A stretch of 5,645 bases of DNA, from NCBI GenBank assembly GCA_937900045.1, contig CALCEB010000261.1, forward strand, positions 1-5,645, given 5' to 3'. Made by a program: the position numbers and the translations under genes. Positions within the stretch are counted from its first letter, which is position 1, and the number at the start of each line of letters is the position of its first letter. Source of the stretch: an uncultured Acidobacteriota bacterium. Its GTDB lineage: Bacteria > Acidobacteriota > Terriglobia > UBA7540. The notes under the pieces were generated by a model, which saw nothing but the letters and a program-made list of their open reading frames with translations, had not been told where the DNA came from and searched no databases. Shown one piece after another: positions 1-5,600 of the stretch.

Positions 1-141
1 AGTCAATCCGCGACCGAGACGCCGTCCCGCCTCTGAGAATGCGCCGGATTCAGGAGATCAAGATCATGAAACTCGCCTTAAGTGAACAGTATTGGGTTTA
101 GCCCGCATTTCTCACTGCGGGGAACAGAAGGCATTTGATTT
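1..141. other. Left-edge non-coding region, possibly with the tail of an upstream gene
   Basis: No complete gene is visible. The + frame starting at base 3 is open from the window edge to a TAG at 99-101 (32 codons), and could be the 3' end of a gene lying outside the window. The peptide matches no family I recognise, and the other two + frames are also open for short stretches, so the assignment is weak. The rest is the leader of the gene starting at 142. Confidence 0.3.
102..121. terminator. Small GC-rich hairpin before the DUF1648/DUF5808 gene
   Basis: CCCGCA at 102-107 pairs perfectly with TGCGGG at 116-121 around an 8-nt loop. It begins one base after the TAG that would end a possible upstream reading frame. 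No T-tract follows on the + strand, so it is not a canonical intrinsic terminator. It could be a weak terminator, a leader structure for the gene at 142, or chance. Confidence 0.25.
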
Positions 142-906
142 ATGTGTCCTGGCACAGAACCGGACTCTTCGTCCCGCCTGCCCGGCGGTTGGCTCTTACA
201 GACGCTGCCGTTTGCGATCCTCGGGGCGGCTGCCCTCCGGATTCGGCTCTTGTGGAACCAGATCCCGAAACGCTTCGCCATCCATTGGAACCTTCATGGC
301 ACGCCGGACCGCTGGGCAACAAAGAGTTTCATAGGAGTCTATGGCGTATTGTTGATGGGCTTGGCGGGCTGCGCGATTCTACTGGCCATCAGCAGTGGCA
401 TGGGCGCCGGCTTCAAAAAGCTTCGGGCGGCGGAAACGGGTGTTTCTTCCGCCGCTCTGAACCAACCATCCATGCGATGGACTTTCATCGAGGTCGAATT
501 TTTTGTGGCTTTGATGCTCGGCTGGGCCGCCATGCTCCCACTCAGGGCGAACCCGCAGGCGTCACCGGACATTCGATGGGTTGTATTCCTCACTCTGCTG
601 TTCGTTGTGCTTGTTATCCTACAAATGTCCCGGATACAACGGCGGCGGAAAAATCTGAAGAATGCATCCATGCCGAACCCGTCGAGTCCAGCCGCTTCAC
701 CCCAGACCCGGTTGGAAATTGACCGGCAAAACCCCCGCTATTGGAAGGCCGGAATGTTCTATGTTAATCGCCAGGACCCATCCATCTTCGTTGCGAAGTT
801 GAGTGGCCTGGGCTACACCTTGAATTTCGGCCATCCGGCTTCCTGGCTGCTTCTTGCAATCCTACTATTTCTTCCCCTGGCCATTGCGCTGTGTGTTTCC
901 CACTGA
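142..906 (+). CDS. Membrane protein with DUF1648-like N-terminus and DUF5808-like C-terminus
   Basis: The predicted product is a 254-residue integral membrane protein of unknown function. Hydrophobic segments lie near residues 17-37, 64-84, 114-133, 145-163 and 235-252. Residues 42-61 carry the DUF1648 signature (P, then H-W-N, G-x-P-D-R-W and K), which is also found in the SdpI-type immunity family. Residues 200-232 resemble DUF5808: Y-W-K-x-G followed by an N-x-x-D-P-x-x-F-V segment and G-x-G-Y-T-L-N-F, just before the last helix. An in-frame TGA at 136-138 excludes any upstream start. The ATG at 142 has only a weak ribosome-binding site (AGAAGG at 126-131, 10-nt spacer). The hydrophilic stretch around residues 164-198, rich in R, K, P and S, is probably a cytoplasmic linker. 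Domain names come from motif recognition; a role in peptide or antibiotic immunity is only suggested by SdpI relatives. Confidence 0.8.
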   Translation: MCPGTEPDSSSRLPGGWLLQTLPFAILGAAALRIRLLWNQIPKRFAIHWNLHGTPDRWATKSFIGVYGVLLMGLAGCAILLAISSGMGAGFKKLRAAETGVSSAALNQPSMRWTFIEVEFFVALMLGWAAMLPLRANPQASPDIRWVVFLTLLFVVLVILQMSRIQRRRKNLKNASMPNPSSPAASPQTRLEIDRQNPRYWKAGMFYVNRQDPSIFVAKLSGLGYTLNFGHPASWLLLAILLFLPLAIALCVSH

Positions 907-987
907 CTCTGCGCCGGAACAGAGGAAAATCAAAGGCGAGTGCCAAAAACCACTCTGGAGGCGATATTGGTTATAAAGAATCCAGTC

Positions 988-993
988 GAGGAG
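988..993 (+). promoter_or_regulatory. Ribosome-binding site fixing the GTG start of the SpdH-like gene
   Basis: GAGGAG lies 7 nt before the GTG at 1001. It decides between this start and the internal ATG at residue 16. Using the GTG places the twin-arginine motif at residues 22-23, a normal position for a Tat leader. Confidence 0.7.
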
Positions 994-1000
994 TTGGCCG

Positions 1001-2908
1001 GTGTCTGATTCAAAGAGTGAGAGTCCTCTCGACAAGGCTTTGGGAATGAATTGCCCGATCAACCGGCGCGACTTCCTGAATTCCACTTTGCTGGCCTCCG
1101 GCAGTCTGCTGTTCGATCCCATCGCTCCGAGCGATCTACTGGCGGAGGAGGATTGGACTGGCTACAGCGGTGTGGGCGATTATCGCAATTCGAATGGCAA
1201 TACCTGGGATGTGATGACCGCCGGCCACCAGATCCGCGACCGTGCTTTTGACTCGCGCCCATCGAATGTAACCGATACCAGCGAAGTGTTCGATTGCGTG
1301 GTAGTGGGCGGAGGCATCAGCGGTCTGGCCGCGGCGCTATTCTTCAAGCGCCAAGCCGGTGACGGTTCGACCTGCCTGGTGCTGGAGAATCATCCGGTTT
1401 TTGGAGGCGAGGCTAAGCGCAATGAGTTCATCGTGGATGGCCAACGCTTGATGGCGCCGCAAGGGTCAGACCACTTTCAGCTTCCCTACCCTCACAGTTT
1501 CATCGCGCGATTCTATGACCTGATCGGCCTCGACTGGAAGCAGTTCCAGTATCAAACCTGGAACAGTTCTTCGCCTCCCGTTCCATTGGGCCGAACTTTT
1601 GAGGCGATGCCGGGGCCCAATGCTTTTTACTTTGGGGCGAAATTCGGCAAGCGGCCGGGCGTCTGGCTGATTGATCCGTGGGGCAAGAGTCCCGAAAAAA
1701 TACCTGTTCCTGCCTCAATCCGCGCGGAGATGCTGAACTACAACCAGGAAAACTCAAAGTCCGGACGCCCGTTTGATTTTCCCGGCGACGAAAAATCGCG
1801 GCGGCTGGACAGCATGACCATTGAGAGATACCTGATTGAAAGCTACGGGCTGAGCCAGGAAACAATTCGAACCTTCATGACTCCCGGCGATGGTGGCGGA
1901 TTCGGCGCCGGGCCGGATGTGCTTTCCGCCTATTGTCTGTGGGCGTTCGACGAATTACACGCGCTCGATGATTCTCCGGAAACCGGCTGGCAGGCGTTTC
2001 CAGGAGGAAATGCCGGAATCGCCCGCCAGATGATGAAAACGCTAATCCCCGGCGCGATCTCAGGTCCGCGAACCCTCGCAGCCGTTTGCCGGGGCCGCTT
2101 GAATTTCTCGGCGCTCGATCAGCCGGGACAAGCCTCCCGCATTCGACTGGGCTCAACCGTGGTGCGCGTGGAGCATGGCGCGGAACCGGCGAAATCCAAG
2201 TACGTTCAGGTAACGTATACCAAGGGCGGAAAAATCTTCCGCCTGAAGGCGCGCAGCGTGGTGATGGCGGGTGGCAGTTGGACCACGCGCCGCGTCGTCC
2301 GCGACCTTCCGGCAGCGCAGCGCGAAGCCTATGCTCAGTTTTTCCGGTCTCCTTGCCTTATGATCAACGTAGCCGTGCGCAACTGGCGGTTTCTTTATAA
2401 GCTGGGGGTTTCGAACGCGCAGTGGTACGAAGGCTTGGGCAACTTCACCTCCGTCCGCAAGGTTCCCACATTTTCGACCCACGTCAAAACCATCGGACCG
2501 GATTCGCCCACGGTCCTAACTCTTAAGACGCTCTTCTGCCATCCGGGCCTTTCGCTTGCTGACCAGGGAAATCGCGGTCGCGCTGAACTTCTGGCAACTT
2601 CGTTCCGGGATTACGAGCGGCAAATCCGGGAACAACTGACGGAGATGTTTTCGCAAACGGGCTTTGACGCAAAACGTGACATCGCGGGCATCATCCTCAA
2701 CCGCTGGGGCCACGCATACCTCAGCCCGCAGCCCGGCTTCTTCTTTGGCAAGGATGGCAATCCCGCGCCCCGCGACATTCTGCGCAAGACGCCCTTCGGC
2801 AGGATCGCGTTTGCCAACACCGATCTTTCCGGCGCCATGGATCACAAGACGGCGATTACCGAAGCGCATCGCGCCGTGGGACAGCTTCTGGACCAGGCGT
2901 TGACGTAG
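1001..2908 (+). CDS. Tat-signal FAD-dependent oxidoreductase, spermidine dehydrogenase (SpdH)-like
   Basis: This 635-residue flavoenzyme belongs to the amine-oxidase-like, FAD/NAD(P)-binding oxidoreductases. A twin-arginine motif (N-R-R-D-F-L, residues 21-26) precedes a short hydrophobic stretch, suggesting Tat export or a Tat-like leader. The preceding L-G-M and following R-R-D-F-L-N resemble the N-termini of SpdH-family proteins. The FAD-binding Rossmann motif G-G-G-I-S-G is at 103-108, the ribose-binding acidic residue is probably E129, and F-G-G-E-A-K-R-N-E-F follows at 134-143. The C-terminal segment 600-630 (G-R-I-A-F-A-N-T-D, then H-K-T-A-I-x-E-A) is the usual second FAD contact of this fold. 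In characterised SpdH the reaction is oxidative cleavage of spermidine to diaminopropane and 4-aminobutyraldehyde; the substrate here is unproven. The start is GTG at 1001, chosen because GAGGAG (988-993) sits 7 nt upstream; the next in-frame ATG, at residue 16, lacks such a site. The 94-nt gap from the previous gene holds a TATAAA (972-977) without a clear -35, so co-transcription is uncertain. Confidence 0.85.
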   Translation: MSDSKSESPLDKALGMNCPINRRDFLNSTLLASGSLLFDPIAPSDLLAEEDWTGYSGVGDYRNSNGNTWDVMTAGHQIRDRAFDSRPSNVTDTSEVFDCVVVGGGISGLAAALFFKRQAGDGSTCLVLENHPVFGGEAKRNEFIVDGQRLMAPQGSDHFQLPYPHSFIARFYDLIGLDWKQFQYQTWNSSSPPVPLGRTFEAMPGPNAFYFGAKFGKRPGVWLIDPWGKSPEKIPVPASIRAEMLNYNQENSKSGRPFDFPGDEKSRRLDSMTIERYLIESYGLSQETIRTFMTPGDGGGFGAGPDVLSAYCLWAFDELHALDDSPETGWQAFPGGNAGIARQMMKTLIPGAISGPRTLAAVCRGRLNFSALDQPGQASRIRLGSTVVRVEHGAEPAKSKYVQVTYTKGGKIFRLKARSVVMAGGSWTTRRVVRDLPAAQREAYAQFFRSPCLMINVAVRNWRFLYKLGVSNAQWYEGLGNFTSVRKVPTFSTHVKTIGPDSPTVLTLKTLFCHPGLSLADQGNRGRAELLATSFRDYERQIREQLTEMFSQTGFDAKRDIAGIILNRWGHAYLSPQPGFFFGKDGNPAPRDILRKTPFGRIAFANTDLSGAMDHKTAITEAHRAVGQLLDQALT

Positions 2909-2913
2909 TGTGC

Positions 2914-2964
2914 CGGAGGCATGCGAGATATTATTCCCTGTGGGTCGCGTGCACATGCCGTCCG
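2914..2964. terminator. Imperfect hairpin between convergent genes
   Basis: CGGAGGCATG (2914-2923) pairs with CATGCCGTCCG (2954-2964), giving 10 base pairs with a single bulged base and a loop of about 30 nt. It starts 5 nt after the oxidoreductase stop and lies between two converging genes, where a shared terminator is expected. Neither strand has a clear T-tract, so this is only a candidate. Confidence 0.3.
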
Positions 2965-2989
2965 AAGCGGGGATGCTCCTTGCGACATT

Positions 2990-3367
2990 TCAGAAGGAAT
3001 GCGCGGTAAAAACCAGGTAGGCGGCCAGAATCAACCCGAAGATCGCAGTGAGCAAGCCCAGAAAGACGATGATCCCCCGCGCTGGCTGGAATTGATTCGT
3101 TTCGAGACGCCGCAGGGTCAAGCGATAGCGGATCATGGCCACCAAGGCCATGAAAACGCCCATGACCATGAAGCCGATTCCGATCGCCAACGAAAGAGTG
3201 CTGTTGTGTCCCGGCTGATTCTGGAGGCGGAGAAATTGCCGCAAGGTGATGCCGAATTTGGCTACCACAAAGCCAAAGACGATGATGCTGATGCTGGTGC
3301 GGATCCAGGCGAGGAAAGTCCGCTCATTGGCGAGGTGTTCACCGGCTTTACCGTTGGGTTCAGGCAT
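2990..3367 (-). CDS. DUF202 family inner-membrane protein
   Basis: The product is a 125-residue small membrane protein of the DUF202 (YidH-like) family. The family hallmark L-A-N-E-R-T-F-L-A-W-I-R-T-S at residues 12-25 leads directly into the first transmembrane helix (about 25-38). Two further helices follow at about 58-79 and 98-120, separated by a basic stretch (R80 to R87), which matches the three-helix family plan. The molecular function of DUF202 proteins is not established. The ATG at 3367 was chosen over a TTG five codons upstream because M-P-E-P matches the usual short hydrophilic N-terminus; neither start has a recognisable Shine-Dalgarno sequence. The gene converges on the SpdH-like gene and diverges from the VOC gene, so it is probably monocistronic. 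The long + strand open frame across it (2921-3463) is a shadow. Confidence 0.88.
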   Translation of the reverse strand: MPEPNGKAGEHLANERTFLAWIRTSISIIVFGFVVAKFGITLRQFLRLQNQPGHNSTLSLAIGIGFMVMGVFMALVAMIRYRLTLRRLETNQFQPARGIIVFLGLLTAIFGLILAAYLVFTAHSF

Positions 3368-3413
3368 GAGCAGAATCAGCAAAACGGGCTTCGGGAGCCG
3401 CTGAAACGGGATG

Positions 3414-3443
3414 ATTGTAGCTTTTTATCTCAAAGGAGGGCAA
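3414..3443 (-). promoter_or_regulatory. Candidate sigma-70-type promoter for the DUF202 gene
   Basis: On the minus strand TTGCCC (3438-3443) and TACAAT (3414-3419) are separated by 18 nt. The -10 matches the consensus in 5 of 6 positions and the -35 begins with TTG. Transcription would start near 3407, leaving a leader of about 40 nt before the ATG at 3367. This is seen by eye only. Confidence 0.4.
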
Positions 3444-3670
3444 GCCTATCCCGTGTTCGCTAATGGTTAAGTTCGCTGTGGCGCAGCTCGGAGTTTACCG
3501 GCCGGGGCGGGAGCGCAGGCATGAATTGCCAGCGGTTTCCGGCGCTCATGGACCGCCGCACCAGCAAGTTAACCCACTACCCGTTTGGCAATGGGTCAGT
3601 TTGGGCCGGACTGAGACGGCAATTGCTCTGAAACGTCCCCGATCACGCAGTTGTGCAGAAAACCGTCTGT

Positions 3671-3678
3671 GGAGGAGG
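3671..3678 (+). promoter_or_regulatory. Strong ribosome-binding site fixing the GTG start of the VOC gene
   Basis: GGAGGAGG lies 6 nt before the GTG at 3685 and decides the start. The open frame extends 74 codons further upstream to an ATG at 3463, but the homologous part of the protein begins right after this GTG. Confidence 0.8.
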
Positions 3679-3684
3679 TCTCTT

Positions 3685-4119
3685 GTGGAACAACGAATCA
3701 GCGTTGTGACTCTTGGCGTGTCCGACCTGGAACGGTCACGCCGCTTTTATGAGGACGGGCTGAGCTGGAAGCGGGGCAACACCGACAAAGATATTGTCTT
3801 TTTCCAAATCAACGGTGCAGTGGTGGCCCTGTATCCACGTGACCAACTAGCCGCGGACGCTCAAGTGCCGAGTGAGGGAAGTGGCTTTCGCGGAGTGACA
3901 TTGGCTTACTGCACCCGCACTCGGGGAGAGGTTGATGCGGTGCTTGAAGAGGCCGAACGGGCGGGCGCTCGCATTCTCAAGCCGGGCCAGGATGTATTTT
4001 GGGGTGGGTATTCCGGATATTTTGCCGATCCAGATGGCCATCTCTGGGAAGTCGCCTGGAACCCTGGCTGGACTCTTTCCGAACAAGGCGATGTGGCGCT
4101 ACGCGCCCCGAAGGAGTAA
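3685..4119 (+). CDS. VOC family protein (glyoxalase/bleomycin-resistance fold)
   Basis: The product is a 144-residue single-polypeptide VOC protein, the usual size for two paired beta-alpha-beta-beta-beta modules. Module one begins with V-T-L-G-V-S-D-L-x-R-S-R-R-F-Y (residues 8-22) and continues with V-F-F-Q-I-N-G and A-L-Y-P-R (38-52). Module two runs from G-V-T-L-A-Y (70-75) through a helix rich in E and A to G-Y-x-G-Y-F-A-D-P-D-G-H-L-W-E-V (108-123), the typical VOC C-terminal signature. The terminal metal-ligand position is E122, but the first-strand position that is His in glyoxalase I-type enzymes is T9, so the classical metal site looks incomplete. The substrate cannot be predicted; glyoxalase, dioxygenase and drug-binding roles all occur in this fold. 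The start is GTG, set by GGAGGAGG 6 nt upstream. Confidence 0.85.
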   Translation: MEQRISVVTLGVSDLERSRRFYEDGLSWKRGNTDKDIVFFQINGAVVALYPRDQLAADAQVPSEGSGFRGVTLAYCTRTRGEVDAVLEEAERAGARILKPGQDVFWGGYSGYFADPDGHLWEVAWNPGWTLSEQGDVALRAPKE

Positions 4120-4124
4120 CCGAA

Positions 4125-4187
4125 TTGCGGAGCGGTAAACCAATCGCGGATTCAACCTGATCCTCTACCGCCACGCCGCAGATTTTT
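4125..4187 (+). terminator. Terminator-like hairpin after the VOC gene
   Basis: GCGGTA (4132-4137) pairs with TACCGC (4166-4171), and an outer stem TTGCGG (4125-4130) pairs with CCGCAG (4176-4181, including one G-T pair) across a small internal loop. The stem is followed almost at once by TTTTT (4183-4187). It begins a few bases after the VOC stop and ends before the selenoprotein gene, suggesting separate transcription units. The loop is large (28 nt), which lowers confidence. Confidence 0.45.
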
Positions 4188-4234
4188 GCTTTTCGGCAGG
4201 ACGCTGATAGAATCGAGGAGCGAACGGAATCTCG

Positions 4235-4996
4235 ATGCGCAGAATCGCTAAAATCGTTTTGATTGCCATCCTCGCCTATATCGTTCTGCTGGGCGCGACG
4301 GTGGCCGTGATGAAGCAGCCTCCAGAGCGCTTCGGACGCATCATGCGGCACGTTCCGGGGTTCGCCTTCGCAGTGATTCCGTTCAAGCCCCTCTGGCTAG
4401 TTGCCAGGGACGGTCCGTTGCAAATTGGCGATCCGGCTCCGGCGTTCAATTTGCCCACAGTGGATAAGAGTTCCTTTGTCGATCTCGCCTCGTTTCGTGA
4501 GGCCCGGCCCGTGGTACTGGTTTTCGGCAGCTACACTTGACCGCCCTTTCGCCGGGAGGTTCCCGCGCTCAATAAAATTTACGAGCAATATAAGGACCGC
4601 GTGGCCTTCTACGTGGTCTACATCGAAGAGGCTCATCCCATCGACGCCTGGCAGGACGAGGACAATATCAAAGCTCACATTTTTCTGGCCAGCGCTCGCA
4701 ACCTGAACGAGCGTTGCGCCGCCGCTGGAACTTGCGTGGCAAAGTTGGGAGTCAAATTTCCCGCCATTGTGGATGACTCTCAAAATTCCACCGAGCGCGC
4801 CTACACCGCATGGCCCGACCGCCTCTACGTCATCGACCGTAACGGCAAGATCGCCTATAAATCGGAGGCCGGTCCATATGGCTTCCGCCCCGCGAATGTG
4901 GCAGCAACGCTCCAGAAAATACTTTCGGGATCGCAGGAGGCGGTTCAACCGTCAGCCCCCCGCCCCAGTCCAATTTCTGGCAAAGGAATGCAGTGA
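4235..4996 (+). CDS. Deiodinase-like membrane-anchored selenoprotein (in-frame TGA read as selenocysteine)
   Basis: Read through the TGA at 4538-4540 this is a 253-residue redoxin of the iodothyronine deiodinase family with Sec at residue 102. Residues 5-26 form a single N-terminal anchor, placing the domain outside the cytoplasm. The thioredoxin-like fold starts near I-G-D-P-A-P-A-F (64-71), and the active site is F-G-S-Y-T-U-P-P-F-R (97-106), matching the deiodinase S-x-T-U-P-x-F motif. Downstream, Y-I-E-E-A-H-P (129-135), V-D-D-S-Q-N (179-184), W-P-D-R-L-Y-V-I (193-200) and G-P-Y-G-F (213-217) also follow vertebrate deiodinases. C161 and C167 could act as resolving cysteines. Residues 232-253 look disordered. 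The start is ATG at 4235, with GAGGAG (4215-4220) a rather long 14 nt upstream. Both halves share one frame and are homologous to consecutive parts of one family, so a gene caller would wrongly truncate it. The alternative is a pseudogene or base error at a Cys codon. The bacterial substrate is unknown. Confidence 0.88.
4538..4540 (+). other. Putative selenocysteine codon (TGA)
   Basis: This TGA occupies exactly the catalytic position of the deiodinase family, which is Sec in vertebrate enzymes and often Cys in bacterial relatives. It is followed by C, a context known to be relatively leaky for termination. The frame before it is open for 101 codons and after it for 151 codons, with family motifs on both sides. 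Confidence 0.85.
4551..4568 (+). promoter_or_regulatory. Candidate bacterial SECIS hairpin
   Basis: CGGGA (4553-4557) pairs with TCCCG (4561-4565) around a three-base GGT loop. Two more pairs (G4551-C4568 and C4552-G4567) extend the stem around a bulged C4566. The apical loop starts 17 nt after the TGA, within the range of bacterial SECIS elements, and GGU in the loop matches the SelB-recognised feature of the E. coli fdhF element. The bulged U on the 5' side of that element is not evident here. The hairpin lies within codons for a conserved protein segment, so coding constraint could produce part of it. Confidence 0.65.
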
Positions 4997-5075
4997 CACT
5001 TGAATAAGCTGAATCAGACGGCGAGTGTTCCGGTATCGAAACAGCCTTTGGTAATCCAGACAGGAAGAGCGTCGA
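4997..5075. other. Short convergent intergenic gap
   Basis: This 79-nt gap lies between the ends of the rightward selenoprotein gene and the leftward DUF4926 gene. I see no clear intrinsic terminator, repeat or RNA gene in it. Confidence 0.5.
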
Positions 5076-5288
5076 TTACACGTTGGTGAGTTGGTGATGC
5101 AGGACGATCAGTTGGTCGAGTCTCAGGGCGAGCGTTGCGTATGCCCGTCCTTCGTTATCACTGAACTCGACCTCGAAGACTCCAGGAGCCAGTGTCTCAA
5201 CCACCGTTCCCACCTGCCCCCGGCGCAAGGTGTGGGAGGGCAGGTCCTCCAATAACGCGACGACGGCAAAACGAGCTACGGTTTCCAC
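5076..5288 (-). CDS. DUF4926 domain small protein
   Basis: The product is a 70-residue soluble protein matching the DUF4926 pattern: a V-V-A-L-L-E-D-L-P segment (residues 9-17), L-R-R-G-Q-V-G-T-V-V-E (21-31), then F-E-V-E-F-S-D-N-E-G-R-A-Y-A-T-L-A-L (38-55). This is the length and layout of a small SH3-like beta-barrel. The start is a GTG at 5288, supported by GAGGG (5293-5297) only 4 nt upstream. The stop codon of the upstream DUF6883 gene lies 7 nt before this start, so the two are almost certainly co-transcribed. DUF4926 genes commonly neighbour DUF6883 genes, and the pair has the layout of a two-gene module such as toxin-antitoxin, but no biochemical function is established as far as I know. 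Confidence 0.8.
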   Translation of the reverse strand: METVARFAVVALLEDLPSHTLRRGQVGTVVETLAPGVFEVEFSDNEGRAYATLALRLDQLIVLHHQLTNV

Positions 5289-5295
5289 TTTTCCC

Positions 5296-5600
5296 TCAGA
5301 CCAAATAACAAGTGACCAGCCGGGGATACCTTTCTTGGCTAAGAATAATCCAGATGCTCCTAACCGTTGCCAATCCCTTTGGCCCTCTCATTTGAAAGTC
5401 TACCACGTACCTTCGTCCGTAGGAATCATCTTCTCCAAGAGCGGCGTCGCATTCAACCACAGAGTCCAACAGGGCCTGCTTCAGAATTTCGGCGTCTTCT
5501 TGGACCAGACCAAGTACTGACGCGAAGACTCGCGCCTTGTGACGGCCTCGCGGGTGGTGCACCTCAAACAATATTTCCGCAGCTTCTCCAAATCCACCAC
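5296..5600 (-). CDS. DUF6883 domain protein, 5'-truncated by the contig end
   Basis: About 100 C-terminal residues are visible. They carry the DUF6883 pattern: H-H-P-R-G-R-H-K-A-R-V-F followed by an L-G-L helix region, an A-L-L-D-S-V segment, Y-G-R-R-Y-V-V-D-F, G-P-K-G-L-A-T-V-R-S-I-W-I-I, and a terminal P-R-L-V-T-C-Y. The frame stays open upstream of a TTG at 5571 (residues G-G-G-F-G-E-A-A-E-I-L-F-E-V) until it meets adapter sequence at 5601, so the TTG is unlikely to be the true start and the N-terminus is missing. The gene lies 7 nt upstream of the DUF4926 gene on the same strand, forming an apparent operon. The function of the family is unknown. Confidence 0.75.

Larger units (their letters stand above)
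3368..3684. other. Divergent intergenic region (317 bases)
   Basis: This stretch separates the leftward DUF202 gene from the rightward VOC gene. It holds the candidate DUF202 promoter near its left end and the VOC ribosome-binding site at its right end. An open + frame runs through 3463-3684 into the VOC gene, but its conceptual peptide is rich in R, P and Q, has no recognisable domain, and is made unnecessary by the well-placed GTG at 3685. I see no tRNA, strong hairpin or repeat here, and no convincing promoter for the VOC gene. Confidence 0.5.

Noticed and set aside
2516..2956. 146-aa minus-strand frame, and others antisense to the SpdH-like gene
   Set aside because: These are shadow frames of the well-supported flavoenzyme, with no recognisable motifs.
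2921..3463. 180-aa open frame on the + strand across the DUF202 gene
   Set aside because: It is antisense to a clear DUF202 gene; its peptide is charged and repetitive with no family resemblance.
3463..3684. 74-codon N-terminal extension of the VOC protein from an ATG at 3463
   Set aside because: The extension has no recognisable domain and a low-complexity R/P/Q-rich composition. The GTG at 3685 has a near-perfect ribosome-binding site and starts exactly where VOC homology begins.
4186..4213. Possible promoter TTGCTT with TAGAAT (16-nt spacer) before the selenoprotein gene
   Set aside because: The -35 is poor, it overlaps the terminator-like T-tract, and transcription would start at about the end of the ribosome-binding site.
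4235..4540. Nonsense-mutated pseudogene ending at the TGA
   Set aside because: The downstream frame is intact with conserved motifs, and the stop is at the one residue where the family uses Sec. A base error at a Cys codon cannot be fully excluded without reads.
4397..4948. 183-aa open frame on the minus strand across the selenoprotein gene
   Set aside because: It is antisense to a recognised family and has no domain of its own; long antisense frames are common at this GC content.
4601..4996. The 3' half of the selenoprotein as an independent gene starting at GTG 4601
   Set aside because: It would begin inside a beta-strand of the redoxin fold and has no ribosome-binding site; it is in frame with, and completes, the gene upstream of the TGA.
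1..5600. CRISPR arrays, tRNA or rRNA genes
   Set aside because: No regularly spaced repeats, cloverleaf-like segment or rRNA sequence was seen on either strand.
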